From NCBI GenBank assembly GCA_002452615.1, contig DKES01000014.1, positions 1 through 42,668 of the forward strand: a stretch of DNA of 42,668 bases. Direction: 5' to 3'. This DNA comes from Patescibacteria group bacterium UBA6816 (GTDB lineage: Bacteria; Patescibacteriota; Patescibacteriia; UBA2591; UBA6264). Position 1 is the first letter of the stretch. Every line of letters starts with the position of its first letter. The position numbers and the translations under genes were made by a program. The notes beneath the pieces are model-generated. The model did not search any database and had not been told where the DNA came from. It was given only the letters and a program-made list of their open reading frames with translations. Shown piece by piece: positions 37,971 to 42,668 of the stretch.

Positions 37971-38330
37971 ATGGAAAAAGATAATGTTGTTCATAAAATT
38001 GAATCAGTAGTCGCGGCCACTAAAAATAAAAGAATTATTGTTCGTTTATTAGGAGCAATTGCTTATTTAGGAGTTTTTTGTTTAATCCCCTTGATTATAA
38101 AATCGAAAAATGATTTTATTCGTTTTCACGCTCGCCAAGGATTAATTCTTTTTTTAGCGGAAATTATTTTCACTTTAATTTTAATTATTCCTTTTTTTGG
38201 TTGGTTAATTAGCCTTTTAGGTTGGTTTGTTTGTGGGCTAGTGTCTATCACCGCAATAATTAAAACCTTGCAAGGAAAATCTTGGAAAATTCCAGTTTTA
38301 AATAAATTTTCTTATAAAATAAATTTTTAA
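37971..38330 (+). CDS. DUF4870-like membrane protein
   Basis: A 119-residue protein with three hydrophobic segments (about 24-43, 55-77 and 78-97). The sequence FIRFHARQGLILFL and the loop after the third helix match the DUF4870 (Tic20-like fold) family, whose function is unknown. It ends 10 nt before ppsA, so it may share its transcript. Confidence 0.75.
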   Translation: MEKDNVVHKIESVVAATKNKRIIVRLLGAIAYLGVFCLIPLIIKSKNDFIRFHARQGLILFLAEIIFTLILIIPFFGWLISLLGWFVCGLVSITAIIKTLQGKSWKIPVLNKFSYKINF

Positions 38331-38340
38331 ATAAAAAAAT

Positions 38341-41300
38341 ATGAAAATGATTAGATGGTTTAAAGAAATATCAATTAAAAATGTTCCTCAAGTTGGAGGT
38401 AAAAATGCCTCTTTAGGGGAAATGTATCAACGTTTAACCAGAAGGGGAGTAAAAATTCCCAATGGTTTTGCCACCACTGCAGAGGCTTATTGGTATTTTT
38501 TAAAAGAGGCGGGATTAAAAGAAAAAATTACTCAAATTTTAAAGGAATTAGATGTAAAAAATGTGGCTAAATTAAAAAAGGCCGGAGTAGAGATAAGAAA
38601 AATGATTTTAAGCGCTTCTTTACCAGAAGATTTTAAAAAACAAATTGTTCAAGCTTATCAAAAACTTTCTCAAGAATCAGGAGTGAAAAATTTAGATGTG
38701 GCGGTGCGGAGTTCTGCTACGGCCGAGGACATGCCCACGGCTAGTTTTGCCGGACAAATGGAAACTTATCTAAATATTAAAGGAGAAAAAGAACTGTTAA
38801 AAGTAGTACAAAAATGTATTGCTTCTTTATTTACTAACCGAGCTATTGTTTATCGCGAAGAAAAAGGATTTGACCATATGAAAGTGGCTCTTTCTGTTTG
38901 TGTCCAAAAAATGATTCGTTCTGATTTAGCTTGTTCCGGAGTTATTTTCTCTTGTCACACTGACTCTGGTTTTGCTGATGCAAGTGTGATTACTTCTTCT
39001 TGGGGTTTAGGAGAGAACATTGTTCAGGGAAAAGTAAGTCCTGATGAATTTATTGTTTATGAGCCCCTTTTAGAGAATTATCGGCCAATTGTCAGTAAAA
39101 ATTTAGGAGCTAAAGAATGGACCATGATTTATAATCCTCGAGGAAAAAAACCAGTTAAAAATATTAGGACTCCTAAAAACAAGAGAAATAAATTTACTTT
39201 AACTGATGATGAGATTTTAGAACTGGGAAAATATTCAGTGATTATTGAAAAATATTATAGTCGGTCCATGGACATGGAATGGGCTAAAGACGGTCAAGAC
39301 CAACAACTTTATATTCTTCAGGCCCGTCCAGAGACAGTTCATTCCCAGCGTTCTTTAGACGTTTTAGAAGAGTATGTTTTTTTACCTCAAGCAAAAAAAG
39401 AAACAGGAAATTCAGTTAAAGACAAACTTATTATTTCCGGGGTAGCGGTGGGTTCTAAAATTTCCCAAGGCCAGGCAAATATAATTGAAAACGTTAAAGA
39501 TATTTCTCAATTTAAACCGGGACAAATTTTAGTAACAGAAATGACTGACCCAGATTGGTTGCCTATTATGAAAAGAGCTAAAGGAATTGTTACTAATGCC
39601 GGAGGCCGCACGTGTTTTACTGGTGAAACTAAAATATTAACCAATAAAGGATTTTTATCAATAAAGGAAATTGTTGGTAAATATAAAAAAGAGGATTACA
39701 AGGTTCTTTCGCTTAATAAAGAAAGTTTAAAAATGGAATGGAAAAAGGTAATTGATGGCATGGAAAGAAAATCTAAACCTATTTCTGTAGATATTTCTCA
39801 AACCGGAAAAATGAAGGGTAATATTTTAAAAGTTACACCAGACCATAAATTTTTAACTTTTAAAAATAGAAAATTAATTTCAAAAGAATTAAATGATTTA
39901 TTAAGAGATAATGAGTCAATTTTAAGCTCTACTAAAATACCAGTTGAAAAACAAAAAAACATCAAGACTGAACTCGGCTATTTTTTAGGAGGAATAATGA
40001 CTGATGGAAGTATTTATCTTAGTAAAAGTCATGGAGAAATACAGTTTATCCAAAAAAACACCTCTAAAAAGGCAGATTTCATAAAAAAAATGAATAAATG
40101 TTTAAAAAGTGTTTTTAATTATTCATTTCATGTTTCAATAAAAAAATATTCTAATGGTTTTATTCGTAATAAATTTGTCTGTGGGCAAGCTAATGCTTAT
40201 CGATGTCACAGTAAATCTATAGCAGAAGAAATGTTAAAACAAGAGAAAAATATTGTTTCGTCTCTATTATATTCTTCTAAAGAATTTGTCTATAATTTTT
40301 TGGCGGGAGTAATTGATGGTGATGGTTCTTATAGAAATAATAGTAATAGAATAAATATTTATATTTCTAAAGATAACTTACTTCAGGCCGTAACCACTGC
40401 CTGCCTAAGATTGGGCATTGATTTTCAGGTTTCTTCTAATCGCAGTATTCATAATTTTCAAATAGTTAGCGGGATAGAAGATTTATTTAAATATACGACC
40501 AGGGTTAAGGGAAATTATAGAAAACGAATTAAATTTGGGACAAGATTTTTGGCTGCTAAGCAAGTGTTAGAAGACATCAAAGAAAAGATAAATTATAAAG
40601 GAAGAATAATTCCTTATCTTAATAAAAATCTTTTAATAGATGTTCAAAAAATAAAAAATTATCTTATTCCAATGATTGCCGGTCAGAAAGAAAATCATGA
40701 ATTAACCAAGATTATTAGTTCGGATTTGAAAATGTTAAGAGTTAAAAAGGTTGATTCTTTAAATCACCAAAATGTTTATAATATTACCGTAGAAGATAAT
40801 CATAATTATGTTGTTTTTACAGAAAGATATACTCCAGTTGTTGTAAATAATTGTCATGCGGCGATTGTTTCTCGAGAATTAGGAATTCCTTGTGTAGTTG
40901 GAACAGGAAGGGCTACGGCTTTAGTCAAAAAAAATCAAAAAGTGACTATTTCTTGTGCTGAAGGGGAAGTGGGTCATGTTTATAAAGGTTTATTGCCTTT
41001 TGAAATAAAAAAAACCAGGATTAAAAATTTTAAACACCCGCGGACAAAAATAATGATGAATGTGGGCGAACCAGAACAAGCGTTCACTTTTTCTTTTATC
41101 CCTAATCAAGGAGTGGGTTTAGCGCGAGAAGAATTTATTATTAATAATTATATTAAAATTCATCCTTTAGCCTTGATTAATTATGCCCGATTAAAAGACC
41201 AGAAAACAAAAAAACAAATTGATCAAATTACCGCTGGTTATGATAATAAAAAACAATTTTATATTGATAAGTTAGCAGAAGGAATTGCGCGAATTGCTGC

Positions 41301-42000
41301 AGCTTTTTACCCCAAAGAAGTAATTGTTCGTTTTTCTGATTTTAAAACCAATGAATACGCTAATTTAATTGGGGGAAAATTATTTGAACCCCAAGAAGAA
41401 AATCCTATGATTGGTTGGCGGGGAGCTAGTCGTTATTATGCTCCTGATTTTGCCCAAGCTTTTATTTTAGAATGCCGAGCCATTAAAAAAGTAAGAGAAG
41501 AAATGGGACTAGATAACGTTGTGGTGATGGTCCCTTTTTGTCGAACAATTGAAGAAGGAAAAAAAGTTTTAAAAATTATTGACCAGCAAGGATTAAGAGA
41601 TAAAAGAAAAAAGATTAAACCTTTATTAGTTTATGTTATGTGTGAAATTCCAGCCAATGTTTTATTAGGAAAAGAGTTTGCTAAAATTTTTGACGGATTT
41701 TCTATTGGGAGCAATGATTTAACTCAATTAACTTTGGGTTTAGACCGAGATTCTAGTTTAGTGGCTCATATTTTTAATGAAAGAAATGAGGCGGTTAAAA
41801 AAATGATTAGGCAAATTATTAAAATTGCCCACCAACATAAGAAAAAAGTTGGTATTTGCGGCCAAGCCCCTAGTGATTTTCCTGATTTTGCCCAATTTTT
41901 AGTTAGAGAGGGAATTGATTCTATTTCTTTAACTCCAGATACTGTCATTAAAACCAGTTTAGAGATTTTAAAAACAGAAAAGAAAATGAATAAGAAATAA
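38341..42000 (+). CDS. ppsA: Phosphoenolpyruvate synthase precursor with intein
   Basis: Makes phosphoenolpyruvate from pyruvate and ATP (gluconeogenesis). The precursor is 1219 residues; after splicing the enzyme would be 806, close to the usual 790-800. The N-terminal ATP-binding domain (about 15-345) contains KNASLGEM and AVRSSATAEDMPTASFAGQ. The phosphohistidine domain is cut by the intein inside its catalytic loop (NAGGRT / CHAAIVSREL; phospho-His at precursor residue 839). The C-terminal PEP-binding barrel (from about 900) shows SIGSNDLTQLTLGLDRDS and CGQAPSDFPDFA. Without splicing the enzyme cannot work. Confidence 0.96.
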   Translation: MKMIRWFKEISIKNVPQVGGKNASLGEMYQRLTRRGVKIPNGFATTAEAYWYFLKEAGLKEKITQILKELDVKNVAKLKKAGVEIRKMILSASLPEDFKKQIVQAYQKLSQESGVKNLDVAVRSSATAEDMPTASFAGQMETYLNIKGEKELLKVVQKCIASLFTNRAIVYREEKGFDHMKVALSVCVQKMIRSDLACSGVIFSCHTDSGFADASVITSSWGLGENIVQGKVSPDEFIVYEPLLENYRPIVSKNLGAKEWTMIYNPRGKKPVKNIRTPKNKRNKFTLTDDEILELGKYSVIIEKYYSRSMDMEWAKDGQDQQLYILQARPETVHSQRSLDVLEEYVFLPQAKKETGNSVKDKLIISGVAVGSKISQGQANIIENVKDISQFKPGQILVTEMTDPDWLPIMKRAKGIVTNAGGRTCFTGETKILTNKGFLSIKEIVGKYKKEDYKVLSLNKESLKMEWKKVIDGMERKSKPISVDISQTGKMKGNILKVTPDHKFLTFKNRKLISKELNDLLRDNESILSSTKIPVEKQKNIKTELGYFLGGIMTDGSIYLSKSHGEIQFIQKNTSKKADFIKKMNKCLKSVFNYSFHVSIKKYSNGFIRNKFVCGQANAYRCHSKSIAEEMLKQEKNIVSSLLYSSKEFVYNFLAGVIDGDGSYRNNSNRINIYISKDNLLQAVTTACLRLGIDFQVSSNRSIHNFQIVSGIEDLFKYTTRVKGNYRKRIKFGTRFLAAKQVLEDIKEKINYKGRIIPYLNKNLLIDVQKIKNYLIPMIAGQKENHELTKIISSDLKMLRVKKVDSLNHQNVYNITVEDNHNYVVFTERYTPVVVNNCHAAIVSRELGIPCVVGTGRATALVKKNQKVTISCAEGEVGHVYKGLLPFEIKKTRIKNFKHPRTKIMMNVGEPEQAFTFSFIPNQGVGLAREEFIINNYIKIHPLALINYARLKDQKTKKQIDQITAGYDNKKQFYIDKLAEGIARIAAAFYPKEVIVRFSDFKTNEYANLIGGKLFEPQEENPMIGWRGASRYYAPDFAQAFILECRAIKKVREEMGLDNVVVMVPFCRTIEEGKKVLKIIDQQGLRDKRKKIKPLLVYVMCEIPANVLLGKEFAKIFDGFSIGSNDLTQLTLGLDRDSSLVAHIFNERNEAVKKMIRQIIKIAHQHKKKVGICGQAPSDFPDFAQFLVREGIDSISLTPDTVIKTSLEILKTEKKMNKK
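39613..40851 (+). mobile_element. Intein with LAGLIDADG homing endonuclease inside ppsA
   Basis: Precursor residues 425-837, 413 in all. It starts with nucleophile Cys1 (CFTGETKILT); block B is TPDH (intein T75, H78). The endonuclease has two LAGLIDADG motifs, LGYFLGGIMTDGS (Asp131) near residue 121 and FLAGVIDGDGS near 228, both with their Asp, so it looks active. Block F is YNITVEDNHNYVV. It ends PVVVNN followed by Cys+1. The penultimate residue is Asn in place of the usual His. PEP synthase inteins are known elsewhere (Methanocaldococcus jannaschii). Confidence 0.93.
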
Positions 42001-42125
42001 GGGTTGACCCCGCACCTTTTAGCTTTAAAATATAACTAACGTCTTTTCGATCCCTTTTCGGTTAGGTTTTTTATGAGTTAACCAGTGTGGCTACGGTTAG
42101 ATTATATATGAGTTGATGCGCGGGG
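42001..42125. repeat. Intergenic stretch with imperfect repeats after ppsA
   Basis: Noncoding. A 20-bp imperfect direct repeat, GGTTAG then ATGAGTT, occurs at 42060-42079 and 42095-42114. CTAAC (42036-42040) and GTTAG (42061-42065), with T-run after, may form a weak terminator for ppsA. GACCCCGC near the start and GCGGGGTT at 42120-42127 are partial inverted copies. I see no RNA family. Confidence 0.4.
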
Positions 42126-42153
42126 TTGACAAAAGAATATTTTTTGCTATAAT
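42126..42153 (+). promoter_or_regulatory. Consensus promoter with AGGAGG site for the last orphan gene
   Basis: Perfect TTGACA (42126-42131), 16 bp ending TTTGC, perfect TATAAT (42148-42153). AAGGAGG at 42166-42172 lies 5 nt before the ATG at 42178. It is the best promoter plus ribosome binding site in the window. Confidence 0.88.
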
Positions 42154-42177
42154 TTATTTAAAATAAAGGAGGTTTTA

Positions 42178-42450
42178 ATGAAATTGGTTTTCTTTTTAAC
42201 GTCTTTTTCCAAAAGAAAAATCCAAGGACAACCGGCAAATAAATGGCTGGCTTCCTTGAATGAAATTCAGATTCAGCCGCGTGAAGACGGGGTCTTGGTC
42301 AAGAACATTTGTTGCCCTGACCTTCAGGTAGCAGAAAAAGAAAAAAAGAAGTATGTTCCTTTAGCGGGAAGTGTTTTATTGATTCCGGAAAAAAATTCGG
42401 TAGTTTTTATTCACGGCCATACTTTTAAGGTGGTCGGAAAAAATCAATAA
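42178..42450 (+). CDS. Small orphan protein, unknown function
   Basis: A 90-residue protein with no recognised family. It has a short hydrophobic start (MKLVFFLTSF), two adjacent Cys (KNICCPDL), and a strand-rich C-terminal half (VPLAGSVLLIP, SVVFIHGHTFKVVG). No membrane helix is convincing. By eye its codons are richer in G and C than its neighbours'. It has its own strong promoter, a strong ribosome binding site and a terminator, i.e. a complete small transcription unit. Confidence 0.7.
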   Translation: MKLVFFLTSFSKRKIQGQPANKWLASLNEIQIQPREDGVLVKNICCPDLQVAEKEKKKYVPLAGSVLLIPEKNSVVFIHGHTFKVVGKNQ

Positions 42451-42456
42451 AAAACA

Positions 42457-42482
42457 GAGGGTCTCTTTGAGGCCCTTTTTCT
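42457..42482 (+). terminator. Intrinsic terminator after the orphan gene
   Basis: AGGG-T-CTC / GAG-G-CCCT stem with TTT loop and a T-run after it. It separates the orphan unit from the tRNA-Ser promoter. Confidence 0.8.
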
Positions 42483-42494
42483 TTTATTTTAATT

Positions 42495-42503
42495 TGTTAT
42501 AAT
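42495..42503 (+). promoter_or_regulatory. Extended -10 of the tRNA-Ser transcript
   Basis: TG (42495-42496), one base, then perfect TATAAT (42498-42503). No clear -35 is visible; the preceding bases are the terminator. The expected start, about 42510, is 2 nt before the relic GGAGAGG at 42512. Confidence 0.55.
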
Positions 42504-42511
42504 CTTTATAT

Positions 42512-42570
42512 GGAGAGGTGGCTGAGTCCTGCCTGTCGGCAGGCAGGGGTCGAAGTAATGTTTTTTAAAC
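42512..42570 (+). pseudogene. 5' relic of a tRNA-Ser with a palindrome in its D loop
   Basis: GGAGAGGTGGCTGAGT (42512-42527), then the 20-bp palindrome CCTGCCTGTCGGCAGGCAGG (42528-42547), then GGTCGAAG (42548-42555). Without the palindrome it reads as the normal 5' third of a tRNA-Ser up to the D arm. The rest (TAATGTTTTTTAAACAA) does not form a proper anticodon arm, and a complete tRNA-Ser follows at once. Confidence 0.65.
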
Positions 42571-42572
42571 AA

Positions 42573-42659
42573 GGAGAGGTCGGATAATGGTTATTCCACC
42601 AGTTTGGAGAACTGGCGTCCTTTTTGGACTTGAGGGTTCGAATCCCTTCCTCTCCGCCA
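42573..42659 (+). tRNA. tRNA-Ser (anticodon GGA)
   Basis: 87 nt including an encoded CCA. Acceptor GGAGAGG / CCTCTCC, discriminator G, U8, 3-bp D stem GGA / TCC with A14, GG and A21 in the loop, anticodon stem CCAGT / ACTGG with loop TTGGAGA, long variable arm GTCC / GGAC (class II) and T arm GAGGG-TTCGAAT-CCCTT. It is the only tRNA of the four with an encoded CCA. Its 5' acceptor strand is identical to that of the relic upstream. Confidence 0.87.
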
Positions 42660-42668
42660 TTAAACTTC

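Noticed and set aside
1..42668. CRISPR array
   Set aside because: No regularly spaced 25-40 bp repeats; the tandem repeats found have no spacers and no cas genes are present.
1..42668. TGA recoded as Gly or Trp
   Set aside because: All recognised genes are full length under the standard bacterial code with no internal TGA, so recoding is not needed or shown.

Overview
The window is an AT-rich, very gene-dense piece of bacterial chromosome. It most likely comes from a Candidate Phyla Radiation (Patescibacteria) genome, probably of the Parcubacteria type. The grounds are: trimmed ribosomal proteins (short L13, and an RpoA without its C-terminal domain), many short genes found mainly in that group (DUF5663-like, DUF2304 beside a family 2 glycosyltransferase, a stand-alone EF-Tu domain-2-like protein), very few Shine-Dalgarno sequences, three of four tRNA genes without an encoded CCA, and an intein in a household enzyme. 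The lineage is an inference from content, not from a tree. I count 51 protein genes and four tRNA genes. Of the 51 stop codons 48 are TAA, 3 are TAG and none is TGA.

Layout. 1-1520: a tyrosine recombinase (XerC/D type) and a VanZ-like membrane protein, both on the minus strand. 1552-4650: rpsO, a NYN-domain protein and pnp. 4700-7400: sugar-nucleotide epimerase, glycosyltransferase 2, DUF2304 protein and signal peptidase I (envelope glycan and secretion). 7416-12070: hisS with a lysine-rich N-terminal extension, an MtaB/MiaB-type tRNA methylthiotransferase, uridine phosphorylase, a YtxH-like protein, a ferredoxin and ybeY. 12088-14592: ftsA and ftsZ, ended by a strong terminator. 14608-17831: a consensus promoter, a DUF5663-like gene and an 877-residue acidic membrane-associated protein whose reading frame continues in frame beyond its stop codon. 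17836-18520: an orphan membrane/coiled-coil protein on the minus strand. 18572-23726: a 15-bp perfect inverted repeat, gyrB, then secE-nusG-rplK-rplA and tmk. 23789-25515: divergent corA-like and unknown membrane-protein genes. 25524-29213: infA-rpmJ-rpsM-rpsK-rpsD-rpoA-rplQ-rplM. 29243-31997: an orphan gene, def, tRNA-Gly, tRNA-Thr, ftsE and three small genes. 32023-34407: a radical SAM enzyme followed by a fused Memo-AMMECR1 protein, i.e. an AmmeMemoRadiSam system. 34471-35116: tRNA-Cys and a membrane-anchored thioredoxin-like protein. 35169-37339: groES-groEL. 37326-38330: two small membrane proteins. 38341-42000: phosphoenolpyruvate synthase interrupted by a 413-residue LAGLIDADG intein. 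42126-42668: an orphan gene with a consensus promoter and ribosome binding site, then tRNA-Ser(GGA) preceded by a 5' tRNA-Ser relic that carries a palindrome.

Most of the window is core machinery: ribosome, RNA polymerase, translation, cell division, secretion and chaperones. The most unusual items are the intein cutting the phosphohistidine loop of PEP synthase (with Asn in place of the usual penultimate His), the Memo-AMMECR1 fusion next to a radical SAM gene, the large protein with a 37-codon in-frame tail after its stop, the tRNA-Ser relic with its palindrome, RpoA with a lysine tail in place of the alpha-CTD, and the sigma70-like promoters that place the transcription start on or within 2 nt of the start codon (leaderless mRNAs). 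Four orphan genes stand apart by having strong AGGAGG ribosome binding sites.
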